Positions 33,537 to 42,203 of a stretch of DNA of 64,000 nt are shown in pieces. Source of the stretch: Bacteroidota bacterium (GTDB taxonomy: Bacteria > Bacteroidota > Bacteroidia > Flavobacteriales > Flavobacteriaceae); the NCBI GenBank assembly GCA_024279425.1, contig JAJRRO010000031.1:62001-126000 (forward strand), in the 5' to 3' direction. The notes below the pieces were generated by a model. The model worked only from the letters and a program-made list of their open reading frames with translations. It was not told where the DNA came from and searched no databases. How positions within the stretch are numbered: position 1 is the stretch's first letter; every line of letters begins with the position of its first letter. The position numbers and the translations under genes were made by a program.

Positions 33537-34709
33537 CTAGTAGTTCCTCCACTTTTGTGTTAATTCAAAAACATGGGTGAGAATCTTTGCATCTTGCTCA
33601 TTAAACTCGACCCCTCTACGTGCCATCATTACCTTGGCGGCCTCAAAAGCTTTTTTTGGAAGATAGGTAGAGAACCCGGAAGCACCTCCCCAACTAAAAC
33701 TAGGAACAAAATTTCTTGGAAAACCAGGGACATAAATATTGCAGTTGACTCCTATAACGGTACCCGTGTTCAACATGGTATTAATGGCCGTCTTGCTATG
33801 ATCCCCCATCATAAGGCCACAAAACTGGAGCCCAGTCTGCTCAAATTTCTCCGTATCATAATTCCATAACCGAACCTTGGCATAATTGTTTTTTAGGTTA
33901 GAATTATTGGAATCAGCTCCAATATTGCACCATTCCCCCAAAACAGCATTGCCCAAGTAACCTTCATGTCCTTTACTGGAATATCCAAAAATAACGGTAT
34001 TGCTTATTTCCCCACAAACCTTTCCAAATGGCCCAACCGTAGTGGCACCATAAATCTTACCGCCCATTTTAACAACCGCATTATTACACAAGGCAAAAGC
34101 ACCTCGAATAAGACTGCCTTCCCAAACCTCAGAGTCTTTGCCCAAATAAATAGGCCCTTCATTGGCATTCAAAATACTGTACTCAACGGTTGCCCCTTCT
34201 TCAAGGAAGATGTTTTCGGGATTGATTAAACTGTTGGTCGATGAAATAGGTGCGCTTTTTCTTCCATCGGTCAACAAATCAAAATCTGCCTGTAATGCTT
34301 CGCCGTTTTTCGAAAAAATATCCCAAGTATTTACAATTCTCAATACCTCACCTTGAAAATCAATGCATTTGTACGTAGAGAAATCTACATCTTGGGATTC
34401 TTTTGCATAGAAAGCGATTATTTCCTCACCTTGAAAAATGGCCTCGTTTTCTTTTAAACCCTTGACCAATTGGGCCAACTCCATATTGGGTAAAAAAGAG
34501 GAGTTGATCAAAATATTTTCATCCATCTCTACCATCGGATACCTTTCAGAAAGATAATCCTCCGTAACGGTAGTGGTAGTCGTATTCAAGAACCTCTCCC
34601 ACTTTTCCCGAATGGTGAGAATACCAATCCTAATGTCGGCCACAGGTCGGGTAAAAGTAAAGGGTAGTAGAGAATCCCTAACCGTACCGTCAAAAAGAAT
34701 ATAGTTCAT
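33537..34709 (-). CDS. GlmU-related sugar nucleotidyltransferase-like protein
   Basis: A 390-residue protein with a degenerate N-terminal nucleotidyltransferase-like part and a C-terminal left-handed beta-helix. It begins I-L-F-D-G-T-V-R-D-S-L-L-P-F-T-F-T-R-P-V-A-D-I-R-I-G, the family start. The hexapeptide repeats run from about 175: E-E-G-A-T-V-E-Y-S-I-L, I-Y-L-G-K-D-S-E-V-W-E-G-S, V-V-K-M-G-G-K-I-Y-G. The GlmU pyrophosphorylase loop GxGTRM is absent, so it is not the normal UDP-GlcNAc synthase; Bacteroidota carry it in addition to GlmU. The real reaction is unknown. The 226 bases between it and mtaB hold no feature I can name. Confidence 0.88.
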   Translation of the reverse strand: MNYILFDGTVRDSLLPFTFTRPVADIRIGILTIREKWERFLNTTTTTVTEDYLSERYPMVEMDENILINSSFLPNMELAQLVKGLKENEAIFQGEEIIAFYAKESQDVDFSTYKCIDFQGEVLRIVNTWDIFSKNGEALQADFDLLTDGRKSAPISSTNSLINPENIFLEEGATVEYSILNANEGPIYLGKDSEVWEGSLIRGAFALCNNAVVKMGGKIYGATTVGPFGKVCGEISNTVIFGYSSKGHEGYLGNAVLGEWCNIGADSNNSNLKNNYAKVRLWNYDTEKFEQTGLQFCGLMMGDHSKTAINTMLNTGTVIGVNCNIYVPGFPRNFVPSFSWGGASGFSTYLPKKAFEAAKVMMARRGVEFNEQDAKILTHVFELTQKWRNY

Positions 34710-34742
34710 AAGCAGTGGTTTATAAACAAATTTAAAAAATAA

Positions 34743-34769
34743 CGCCCTCGATAATAACTATCGAGGGCG
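34743..34769 (-). terminator. terminator of rpmE2
   Basis: CGCCCTCGATA, loop ATAAC, TATCGAGGGCG: an 11-bp perfect GC-rich stem 30 bases after the L31 stop, followed on the minus strand by an AT-rich T-stretch. Confidence 0.85.
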
Positions 34770-34798
34770 CAAGTTTATTGTGGAAAATAAGTGTTTTC

Positions 34799-35074
34799 CT
34801 ATTTCTCTTCTTCCTTTTTCACTGGTTTTTGAAATTTTTTGTATTTGCTTTTGAATTTATCGATTCTACCCGCAGTATCCAAAAATTTAGATTTTCCTGT
34901 ATAGAATGGATGCGACGTTCTGGAAATCTCTAATTTCACTAACGGGTATTCCACACCATCCACTTCTAAGGTCTCTTTTGTATTAGCTGTAGATTTGGTT
35001 AAAAATACCTCTTCATTGGACATATCCTTGAATGCCACTAATCTATAATTCTCTGGGTGAATACCTTTTCTCAT
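34799..35074 (-). CDS. rpmE2: 50S ribosomal protein L31 type B
   Basis: A 91-residue ribosomal protein. It starts M-R-K-G-I-H-P-E-N-Y-R-L-V-A-F-K-D-M, and S-R-T-S-H-P-F-Y-T-G-K-S-K-F-L-D-T-A-G-R-I-D-K-F is the L31 signature. It has none of the zinc-binding cysteines of type A L31, which defines the type B (zinc-independent) form. The lysine-rich tail (K-K-F-Q-K-P-V-K-K-E-E-E-K) is usual in Bacteroidota. In other bacteria type B replaces type A under zinc limitation; here I cannot tell whether a second copy exists. It is a single-gene unit with a GC-rich terminator. Confidence 0.96.
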   Translation of the reverse strand: MRKGIHPENYRLVAFKDMSNEEVFLTKSTANTKETLEVDGVEYPLVKLEISRTSHPFYTGKSKFLDTAGRIDKFKSKYKKFQKPVKKEEEK

Positions 35075-35238
35075 CGTAAAAACTTTATACCATCTATTTT
35101 TAGAGCTGCAAATTTACGTTTTTTTCGTAAAATGACAATTTAATTCAAAAAAAAAAGAAAAAGAAAAATTTGTACCCTAAATTGTAACGATTTTAATATA
35201 CGACTAACTAACATACTAAACCTCTTAAAAAATCTAAA

Positions 35239-35760
35239 ATGGAAGAAAATCAACCAGAAACTGGAAAATTTGTATTGAACTATGGTATAATCCTAGGAGC
35301 CGTAAGTATTGCATTTGGTATAATGCTTTATTCAATGGATATGCATTATGAGCAAGGCTGGACTGTTAGGATCATTAGTATTGTATTAACGATAGCCGTA
35401 ATCATTTGGGCAACAAGTGAGTTCAAAAAGGCGAATTCAGGTTTGTTAGATCTATCAGATGCTTTAAAACTGGGTACAGGGATTGGTCTTATTAGTGCAA
35501 TCCTTTCGCTATTGTATTATGCAATTCTAACGAATGTAATTGAACCTGGTTTCATGGATAAAGCATTAGATATTGCAAAAGTCGAAGCTTTTGCAAATAA
35601 CCCGAAATTAACGGATGAGCAATGGGCTAAAGGAGTTGAAATTCAAAAGAACTTTGCTTGGGTGGCCTATCCCGTCGGGATAATAATCAGTGTTATTATG
35701 GGGCTTATTATTGGGCTTGTTACAGGGCTAATAATGAAAAAGGAAAAAGCCGCCTACTAA
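35239..35760 (+). CDS. DUF4199 membrane protein
   Basis: A 173-residue integral membrane protein with four predicted helices (about 14-30, 42-60, 78-98, 142-166). It shows the DUF4199 features: F-V-L-N-Y-G-I-I-L-G-A near the N-terminus, L-L-D-L-S-D-A-L-K-L-G-T-G-I-G-L-I-S-A in the middle and a Gly-rich last helix. Between helices three and four is a soluble loop of ~40 residues with many Ala/Lys. The family has no known function. It precedes a GT2 gene by 43 bases, an order often seen in flavobacteria, which hints at a joint role in lipid-linked sugar transfer (inference). Confidence 0.88.
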   Translation: MEENQPETGKFVLNYGIILGAVSIAFGIMLYSMDMHYEQGWTVRIISIVLTIAVIIWATSEFKKANSGLLDLSDALKLGTGIGLISAILSLLYYAILTNVIEPGFMDKALDIAKVEAFANNPKLTDEQWAKGVEIQKNFAWVAYPVGIIISVIMGLIIGLVTGLIMKKEKAAY

Positions 35761-35773
35761 CTACAAAAAATAG

Positions 35774-35781
35774 TACTTTTG
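35774..35781 (+). promoter_or_regulatory. -7 promoter box of the GT2 gene
   Basis: TACTTTTG fits TAnnTTTG, 22 bases upstream of ATG 35804; it suggests that the GT2 gene can be expressed apart from the DUF4199 gene. Confidence 0.5.
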
Positions 35782-35803
35782 AATAGAATTTCAGAAGTAT
35801 TGC

Positions 35804-36775
35804 ATGGATGTATCAATAGTAATTCCTTTACTCAACGAGGAAGAATCATTAAACGAACTGCACGATTGGATTGTAGAAGTAATGCAATCCAATCGTTTTT
35901 TATATGAGATTCTTTTTATAGATGATGGCAGTACAGATGACTCATGGTCCATTATCACAAAATTATCTGCAAACCCCTATGTAAAAGGGTTACGCTTTAA
36001 AAAGAATTTTGGTAAATCGCAAGCACTACATGCTGGTTTCGAGGCTGCGCAAGGTGAGGTGGTCATTACCATGGATGCCGATTTACAGGATAATCCTGAA
36101 GAGATTCCTGAACTATACCATCTCATAAAAAATGAGGGGTATGATCTTATTTCAGGTTGGAAGAAGAAGAGATACGATTCTATCATAACTAAAAATATTC
36201 CTTCAAAACTTTTTAATTGGGCGGCGCGAAAAACCTCTGGTCTAAAACTACATGATTTCAATTGTGGGCTAAAGGCCTATAAAAAAGAGGTGATAAAAAA
36301 TATAGAGTTGCAAGGCGAAATGCACCGGTATATCCCGGTATTGGCCAAGAATTCTGGATTTGGGAATATTGGCGAAAAAATAGTACAGCATCAGGCTAGG
36401 AAATATGGTAAAACCAAATTTGGTATGGAAAGATTTATAAACGGTTTTTTAGATTTGATCACCATTTGGTTTGTTTCAAAATTCGGGCGTAGACCTATGC
36501 ATCTATTTGGGGCACTTGGAGTTGTTATGTTCATTATAGGTTTCGGTTTTGCGTTATATTTGGGTTTTGATAAATTATTCATTAATCCTGGGGCAAGGTT
36601 AATTACCCAGAAACCAGAGTTTTATATTTCGCTTACTTCAATGGTCATAGGAACCCAATTGTTCTTGGCTGGTTTCTTGGGAGAGCTATTGGTTCGTTCC
36701 CAAAATGATAAAAAACGCTATACCGTATCTGAAGATTTAAATCTAACCCAAAGGAAAGAGCAATATTCTTCGTAA
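35804..36775 (+). CDS. GT2 family glycosyltransferase (DPM1/ArnC-like)
   Basis: A 323-residue membrane-bound glycosyltransferase. The GT-A domain starts V-S-I-V-I-P-L-L-N-E-E-E-S-L, then I-D-D-G-S-T-D-D-S (first Asp pair) and the metal-binding D-A-D-L-Q-D-N-P-E-E. H-D-F-N-C-G-L-K-A-Y and the amphipathic R-K-Y-G-K-T-K-F-G follow, both usual in enzymes that move a sugar onto polyprenyl phosphate. Two C-terminal transmembrane helices (about 233-256 and 275-295) anchor it. The probable product is a lipid-phosphate-linked sugar for envelope glycan or glycoprotein; donor and acceptor are unknown. Confidence 0.9.
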   Translation: MDVSIVIPLLNEEESLNELHDWIVEVMQSNRFLYEILFIDDGSTDDSWSIITKLSANPYVKGLRFKKNFGKSQALHAGFEAAQGEVVITMDADLQDNPEEIPELYHLIKNEGYDLISGWKKKRYDSIITKNIPSKLFNWAARKTSGLKLHDFNCGLKAYKKEVIKNIELQGEMHRYIPVLAKNSGFGNIGEKIVQHQARKYGKTKFGMERFINGFLDLITIWFVSKFGRRPMHLFGALGVVMFIIGFGFALYLGFDKLFINPGARLITQKPEFYISLTSMVIGTQLFLAGFLGELLVRSQNDKKRYTVSEDLNLTQRKEQYSS

Positions 36776-36803
36776 ATTAACTTACAAAAATTAATCATAC
36801 TGA

Positions 36804-38513
36804 ATGAATACTATTCTAGATACCGCCAAAAGTTGGCTTACCGATTTTTTTGACCAAGAAGTAAAAGAAGAAATACAACACTTAATAACCAATGATCCGG
36901 AAGAGCTAAAGGACCGGTTCTATAAGAACATGGAATTTGGCACTGGTGGTATGCGGGGTCTTATGGGCGTTGGCACCAACCGTATTAATAAATACACTTT
37001 GGGGAAAAGTACACAGGGATTGAGTAACTACCTAAAAAAAGCGTATCCCGACGAGAATACAAGTGTTGTTATTGCCTATGACTGTCGTCACAATAGCGAT
37101 ACCCTGGCCAAAACGGTTGCAGAAGTTTTCTCTGCCAATGGCATAAAGGTTTATTTATTTTCCGAGCTAAGAACGACTCCCGAATTGTCATTCGCTGTGC
37201 GACACTTGAATTGTCATGCAGGAATCGTATTGACGGCATCGCACAACCCACCAGAATATAATGGATATAAGGTGTACTGGACCGATGGAGGCCAAATTGT
37301 ACCACCACAGGATGGTGAGATAATCAGCGAAATCAATAGCCTTTCCTATGAAGACATCAAATTCGTGGCAGACAATACTCTAATTGAATTGATTGATAAA
37401 GACGTTGACGAAGCTTTTATGAATGCATCTGTGGCCAACGGAAATTTCAATGCAGCAGGGAAGGATGATTTTAAAATTGTTTTCACTTCATTGCATGGTA
37501 CTTCAATTACGGCAATCCCGGAAGTTTTGAAGCGTGCCGGGTATAACAATGTTAGTATCGTAGAGGAGCAAGCCAAACCCGATGGTAATTTTCCAACGGT
37601 ACAGTCTCCCAACCCTGAAGAACCTGAAGCTCTGTCCATGGCCATTAAAAAAGCCGAGGAAATTGGTGCGGATATGGTGGTTGGCACGGACCCGGATAGT
37701 GATAGATTGGGTATAGCCGTAAGAAATTTGAAGGGCCAAATGGAATTGCTCAATGGAAATCAGACCATGATGTTGATGACAAAATTCCTGTTGGATAAGC
37801 GCAAGGAAAATGGAATCCAGGGCAACGAGTTTATTGCCTCTACTATTGTTTCAACCCCTATGATGATAGTCCTGGCAGACGCCTTTAAGGTTGAATGTAA
37901 AGTCGCCCTGACTGGTTTTAAATGGATTGCAAAAATGATAAAGGATTTTCCCGATCAACATTTTGTTGGTGGTGGCGAGGAAAGTTTCGGTTATATGGTC
38001 GGGGATTTCGTAAGGGATAAAGATGCGGTTACCGCTACCCTATTGGCCTGTGAAATTGCTGCAAACGCCAAAGCAAATGGTAGTTCATTTTATGAGGATT
38101 TAATCCAATGCTATGCCGATTACGGTTTTTATATGGAAAAACTGATTTCAATAACCAAAAAAGGAATCAGCGGCGCGGCCGAAATAGACCAGATGATGGT
38201 AGATTATCGAGAAAACCCCATAGCCGAAATAGATGGCTCTAAAGTGGAATGGATCCATGACTATAATTCATCCATTGCCAAAAATCTGCTGACAGGGGAA
38301 ACCACCAACATCGACATACCAAAATCCAACGTCCTGATATATACCACCGAGGATGGTACACGAATGGCTGCCCGACCTAGTGGCACAGAACCCAAGATAA
38401 AATTTTATTTTAGCGCAAATACCGATTTGGACAAAACAGAAGATTTCATCAAAGTACGAACCGAATTAGAAGACAAACTCAATCGTATTATAGATGAACT
38501 GAAACTTGGTTAA
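36804..38513 (+). CDS. phospho-sugar mutase (phosphoglucomutase/phosphomannomutase)
   Basis: A 569-residue alpha-D-phosphohexomutase. Domain 1 has the phospho-serine loop T-A-S-H-N-P-P-E-Y-N-G (Ser146). Domain 2 has the magnesium loop T-D-P-D-S-D-R-L-G. Domain 3 has the sugar-binding G-G-G-E-E-S-F-G-Y. Domain 4 has the phosphate-binding R-P-S-G-T-E-P-K-I-K-F-Y. F-G-T-G-G-M-R-G near the N-terminus is also conserved. The length matches the PGM2/PMM-like subfamily that interconverts hexose 1- and 6-phosphates, feeding nucleotide sugars. The stop overlaps the start of the ABC exporter gene by one base (TAATG), which indicates coupled translation. Confidence 0.95.
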   Translation: MNTILDTAKSWLTDFFDQEVKEEIQHLITNDPEELKDRFYKNMEFGTGGMRGLMGVGTNRINKYTLGKSTQGLSNYLKKAYPDENTSVVIAYDCRHNSDTLAKTVAEVFSANGIKVYLFSELRTTPELSFAVRHLNCHAGIVLTASHNPPEYNGYKVYWTDGGQIVPPQDGEIISEINSLSYEDIKFVADNTLIELIDKDVDEAFMNASVANGNFNAAGKDDFKIVFTSLHGTSITAIPEVLKRAGYNNVSIVEEQAKPDGNFPTVQSPNPEEPEALSMAIKKAEEIGADMVVGTDPDSDRLGIAVRNLKGQMELLNGNQTMMLMTKFLLDKRKENGIQGNEFIASTIVSTPMMIVLADAFKVECKVALTGFKWIAKMIKDFPDQHFVGGGEESFGYMVGDFVRDKDAVTATLLACEIAANAKANGSSFYEDLIQCYADYGFYMEKLISITKKGISGAAEIDQMMVDYRENPIAEIDGSKVEWIHDYNSSIAKNLLTGETTNIDIPKSNVLIYTTEDGTRMAARPSGTEPKIKFYFSANTDLDKTEDFIKVRTELEDKLNRIIDELKLG

Positions 38514-40339
38514 TGGAATATTTCAAAAAAATCCTTCGTTTTGCGAGGCCTTATAAAACATTTGCCATTCTAAACATAATATCCAATGTTTTCTATGCTT
38601 TGTTCAGTACACTTGCCATGGTCTCCTTATTCCCAATGCTTTCTGTTCTATTAAAGCAAACTGAAAGTGTTAACATTAAACCTCAATGGAATGGGATATC
38701 AGAAGCAAAGGAATATTTAGAATCATATTTGAATTATTTTGTTACACAAAGATCAGGTGAAAATACAGGCGACGCTTTGATCTTTATGGTTGGGTTGGTA
38801 ATAGCCATGTTTTTCCTAAAAAACCTTTTTGGGTATCTAGCCATGTATTTTATTACATTTTTAAGAAATGGCGTCCTAAAGGATTTAAGAAATTCACTTT
38901 ATAACAAAACAATTAGTTTACCGATATCGTTCTACTCGGAAAAGAGGAAAGGTGATACTATAGCAAGAATTACCTCAGATGTATTAGAAATACAACATTC
39001 GTTCTTATCAATACTTGAACTTGTAGTTCGTGAGCCCTTGACCATTATTTTCACCATTCTGGCTATGGTGACCATTAGTGCCAAACTAACACTGTTTGTT
39101 TTTATTTTTCTTCCTGTATCAGGGTTTTTGATTTCTTTGATCGGGAAGTCCTTAAAAAAGAAGTCTGATAAGGTTCAAAGAGAACAGGGCTATTTCTTGT
39201 CAATTATTGAAGAAACTTTGGGCGGATTAAGAGTTATAAAGGCGTTTAATGCTGAAAATGCATTCAATTCGACATTTCAAAAATCAACATCAAAGTTTTA
39301 TCGTTTTTCCAACAGCCTTTTGAACAGACAAAATTTAGCTTCCCCGACAAGCGAATTTTTGGGGATAACCGTAATCGCAATTCTACTTTGGTATGGCGGC
39401 CAAATGGTTTTAGTCGAAAAATCACTCCAACCAGAACTTTTCATTACCTATATGGCATTGGCTTATCAAATACTCACTCCCGCCAAAGCCATAAGTAAAG
39501 CCTCATATGGGGTTAAAAAAGGAAATGCAGCTGCAGAACGGGTGTTGGAAATACTAGAGACCGAAAATCCCATAGTCGACAGACAAAATGCCATCGAAAA
39601 GACCGATTTTGAAAACGGGATTTCACTTGAAAACGTTTCTTTCAAATACGAAGATGATTTGGTGCTGAAGAACTTTAGTTTAAATGTTCCAAAAGGTAAT
39701 ACTGTCGCTTTAGTTGGGCAATCTGGTAGCGGAAAGAGTACTATCGCCAATTTAGTCACCCGTTTCTATGATGTCGATGAAGGAACAATCAGTATTGATG
39801 GAATCAATATTAAGGACATCACTAAAAAGTCATTGCGAGATTTAATGGGCTTGGTAACCCAGGATTCTATTTTATTCAATGCCACGGTTCGCAGTAATAT
39901 AAGTATGGGCAAAGAAGGTGCTTCCGATAAAGAGATTATCGAAGCTGCTAAAATCGCAAATGCCCATGAGTTTATTATGGGGCTTCCCAAGGGATATGAC
40001 ACCAACATTGGAGATAGCGGTAATAAATTGAGTGGAGGTCAAAAACAACGCCTTTCTATAGCCAGGGCCGTGCTTAAAAATCCACCTATCATGATATTGG
40101 ATGAAGCCACCTCTGCCTTGGATACCGAAAGTGAACGTTTAGTACAAGATGCACTTGAAAAAATGATGCGCAACAGAACCTCAATAGTGATTGCCCATAG
40201 ACTTTCAACCATACAAAATGCAAATGCCATAGTCGTACTGCAAAAAGGAGAGATCGTTGAACAGGGAACACATGCAGAGCTTTTGGCTAAAAATGGTGTT
40301 TACAAGAAGTTGGTACAGATGCAATCGTTAGCTCCATAG
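38513..40339 (+). CDS. ABC exporter, MsbA-like (fused permease and ATPase)
   Basis: A 608-residue half-transporter with six transmembrane helices in the first ~330 residues and an ATPase domain at the C-terminus. The ATPase has the A-loop tyrosine in V-S-F-K-Y-E-D, Walker A G-Q-S-G-S-G-K-S-T, signature L-S-G-G-Q-K-Q-R and Walker B I-M-I-L-D-E-A-T-S-A-L-D. This plan fits MsbA-type lipid flippases or multidrug exporters of the ABCB class, acting as homodimers in the inner membrane. In flavobacteria the gene is regularly annotated as ABC transporter/permease without known substrate. It is translationally coupled to the sugar mutase, so a role in envelope lipids or glycans is plausible. Confidence 0.92.
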   Translation: MEYFKKILRFARPYKTFAILNIISNVFYALFSTLAMVSLFPMLSVLLKQTESVNIKPQWNGISEAKEYLESYLNYFVTQRSGENTGDALIFMVGLVIAMFFLKNLFGYLAMYFITFLRNGVLKDLRNSLYNKTISLPISFYSEKRKGDTIARITSDVLEIQHSFLSILELVVREPLTIIFTILAMVTISAKLTLFVFIFLPVSGFLISLIGKSLKKKSDKVQREQGYFLSIIEETLGGLRVIKAFNAENAFNSTFQKSTSKFYRFSNSLLNRQNLASPTSEFLGITVIAILLWYGGQMVLVEKSLQPELFITYMALAYQILTPAKAISKASYGVKKGNAAAERVLEILETENPIVDRQNAIEKTDFENGISLENVSFKYEDDLVLKNFSLNVPKGNTVALVGQSGSGKSTIANLVTRFYDVDEGTISIDGINIKDITKKSLRDLMGLVTQDSILFNATVRSNISMGKEGASDKEIIEAAKIANAHEFIMGLPKGYDTNIGDSGNKLSGGQKQRLSIARAVLKNPPIMILDEATSALDTESERLVQDALEKMMRNRTSIVIAHRLSTIQNANAIVVLQKGEIVEQGTHAELLAKNGVYKKLVQMQSLAP

Positions 40340-40524
40340 CAGCTAAAGGCGTATTGTACCTCGTAATGGATTACTAATATATACACGAAAACAGTTTGAC
40401 ATTCGTTTTAAATAGCAAACAACCCTCAAAATACTAGTTCCTTCTTCTTTCTAAAAGTATTTAGGACAGAAGCTTAAACCTTTTCTTAATTTTAGGGTCA
40501 AATACTAAACTTAAGCAATATAGT

Positions 40525-41067
40525 TTGATCGTCGAAGAAACTTTAGTCAACGAACTAAAACAGCTAGAAACCCAAGCTAAGGCCTTTGAAGTGTTGGTAA
40601 ACACCTACAAGGAGCGACTATATTGGCACATCCGAAGAATTGTATTGAACCATGACGATACCGATGATGTGTTACAAAACACCTTTATTAAGGTCTATAA
40701 GAATATTGACAATTTTAATGGGGATAGTAAATTATATTCATGGATGTACAGAATCGCGACCAATGAGGCCTTGACCTTTTTAAAGAAAAAATCAAAAAAA
40801 CTAAGGGTCAGTGATACTGAATTACAAGACAAGATGATTGATAATTTGCAAGCCGACGTTTATTTTGAAGGGGATGAGATACAGTTAAAACTTCAAAAAG
40901 CAGTAGCAACGCTTCCAGAAAAACAGAAACTGATATTCAATATGAAATATTTCGAAGAGATGAAATATGAGGAGATCTCAAATATATTGGATACTTCGGT
41001 GGGTGGTTTAAAGGCATCCTATCATCTGGCGGTAAAAAAGGTTGAATCATTTTTAAAAGAAGATTAA
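40525..41067 (+). CDS. ECF-type RNA polymerase sigma factor
   Basis: A 180-residue sigma-70 family factor with regions 2 and 4. Region 2 shows L-V-N-T-Y-K-E-R-L-Y-W-H-I-R-R-I-V, D-D-T-D-D-V-L-Q-N-T-F-I-K-V-Y and S-W-M-Y-R-I-A-T-N-E-A-L-T-F. Region 4 shows L-P-E-K-Q-K-L-I-F-N-M-K-Y-F-E-E-M-K-Y-E-E-I-S and V-G-G-L-K-A-S-Y-H-L-A-V-K-K. It starts at TTG 40525 (M-I-V-E-E-T); no in-frame ATG exists nearby. It heads an operon with a membrane protein and a Spy-like sensor, a module often seen in flavobacteria. The 184 bases before it hold no promoter I can define. Confidence 0.9.
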   Translation: MIVEETLVNELKQLETQAKAFEVLVNTYKERLYWHIRRIVLNHDDTDDVLQNTFIKVYKNIDNFNGDSKLYSWMYRIATNEALTFLKKKSKKLRVSDTELQDKMIDNLQADVYFEGDEIQLKLQKAVATLPEKQKLIFNMKYFEEMKYEEISNILDTSVGGLKASYHLAVKKVESFLKED

Positions 41068-41100
41068 ACCTTTTAAAGTATTGAAAGTCAAATAGAAGAC

Positions 41101-41628
41101 ATGAACAAGAACAAAAATACTTTTAAAACCCCCGAAGGCTACTTCGAAAAGTTTTCTGATACACTTTTGGATAAAATATCCGATCTAAAAAGCGGTCAGG
41201 AAGAAACAGTCTTGCCTAAAGAGGGTGGTTTTACCATACCTGATGGCTACTTTGGTTCCCTTCATGCAAACATTAAAAACAGATTGGACGAAGAACCATC
41301 TAAAGTAATTGCACTTCATGGAAGGCAAAAGTTTTATTATTATGCCGCGGCTGCCGTTGCCGCCATTGTATTTTTGACTATTGGTATTAGAACCACTATA
41401 AATGAGACGCCAACTTTCGAAAGTTTGGCCAAAATTGAAATTGAAGATTACTTTGAAAGCAATGATTTAGGGCTTAGCACTTATGAAATTGCGGAAGTTA
41501 TTCCTGTTGACAATTTGGAGATTTCAGATATTATTGACAATCTACTGGAAGATGAAAATATTATCGAATATTTGGACGATAGTATTGAAAATTTTGAAGA
41601 ATTAAACCTAACGGATTATGAATATTAA
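41101..41628 (+). CDS. single-pass membrane protein of the ECF operon
   Basis: A 175-residue protein, 33 bases downstream of the sigma gene. The N-terminal cytosolic part (1-78) holds two similar motifs, T-P-E-G-Y-F-E-K-F (10-18) and I-P-D-G-Y-F-G-S-L (46-54). A transmembrane helix (about 79-97) and a very acidic periplasmic tail follow (E-I-E-D-Y-F, I-I-D-N-L-L-E-D-E-N). The repeated P-x-G-Y-F motif is typical of proteins paired with this sigma type in Bacteroidota. It is likely a membrane anti-sigma factor, judged from topology and position only. Its end overlaps the next gene by 11 bases. Confidence 0.8.
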   Translation: MNKNKNTFKTPEGYFEKFSDTLLDKISDLKSGQEETVLPKEGGFTIPDGYFGSLHANIKNRLDEEPSKVIALHGRQKFYYYAAAAVAAIVFLTIGIRTTINETPTFESLAKIEIEDYFESNDLGLSTYEIAEVIPVDNLEISDIIDNLLEDENIIEYLDDSIENFEELNLTDYEY

Positions 41629-42073
41629 GAAAAGGATAATAATAGTTGCTCTTTTGCTGTTTGCAACTGCCCTAACCTATGGGCAGCGTAGACCTGATAA
41701 AGAAAAAATAAAATCCTTAAAAGTAGCATATATAACAGAACGTTTGAGCTTGACCAGCGATGAAGCCCAAGCATTTTGGCCAATTTATAACGCTCACGAG
41801 GAAAAAATGCAATCTTTTAGAGGAAAGGAACGTTCCCAGATTTACAGCAAAATCAAGGATATGGAATCCCTTTCCAATACTGAGGTTGAAAACTTGTTAC
41901 AGGATTTGATAGCTCTGGAAAAGGAAAAACAGCTGGTTCGCGAACAGTTCCTAAAAGATATTCAAAAAGTTATTTCAGCAAAAAAGACCTTTTTACTGCT
42001 AAAGTCCGAAAACGGATTCAAAAGGCGTCTACTCCAACAATACAGACAAAAGCATGGCGGCGGACCTAGGTAA
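41618..42073 (+). CDS. Spy/CpxP-like sensor of the ECF sigma system
   Basis: A 151-residue exported protein with signal peptide M-N-I-K-K-R-I-I-I-V-A-L-L-L-F-A-T-A-L-T-Y-G-Q. The mature protein is all-helical and charged. I-T-E-R-L-S-L-T-S-D-E-A-Q-A-F-W-P-I-Y-N-A-H is the first LTxxE-type helix, followed by a long E/K-rich hairpin, and the end is basic (K-R-R-L-L-Q-Q-Y-R-Q-K-H-G-G-G-P-R). The form resembles the periplasmic Spy/CpxP chaperone-sensors, and such genes are called 'sensor of ECF-type sigma factor' in flavobacteria. It overlaps the membrane protein gene by 11 bases. It likely senses envelope stress or metal and acts through that protein (inference). Confidence 0.85.
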   Translation: MNIKKRIIIVALLLFATALTYGQRRPDKEKIKSLKVAYITERLSLTSDEAQAFWPIYNAHEEKMQSFRGKERSQIYSKIKDMESLSNTEVENLLQDLIALEKEKQLVREQFLKDIQKVISAKKTFLLLKSENGFKRRLLQQYRQKHGGGPR

Positions 42074-42095
42074 TCTACTTTTCGACAAAATACAT

Positions 42096-42121
42096 AAAAG
42101 GGAGCTAATTAGCTCCCTTTT
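42096..42121. terminator. perfect palindromic terminator
   Basis: AAAAGGGAGCTAA followed directly by its reverse complement TTAGCTCCCTTTT, then further T. It ends the second ECF operon, 23 bases after the last stop. Confidence 0.85.
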
Positions 42122-42203
42122 TCATTAAACCTTAGTCTAAAAATCAAGTCAAAAAGATATAACCTGGCCCAGCAACCGTATGAGGGTCAATAAAAATTGA
42201 ATT

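Noticed and set aside
33537-34709. GlmU-like gene called as true glmU
   Set aside because: The pyrophosphorylase loop is missing; only the beta-helix half resembles GlmU.
35183-35207. TGTAACGA...CGACTAA upstream of the DUF4199 gene as an ECF promoter
   Set aside because: The spacing between the two elements is 11 bases, too short compared with 15 at 11881-11912; left as chance unless more copies are found.
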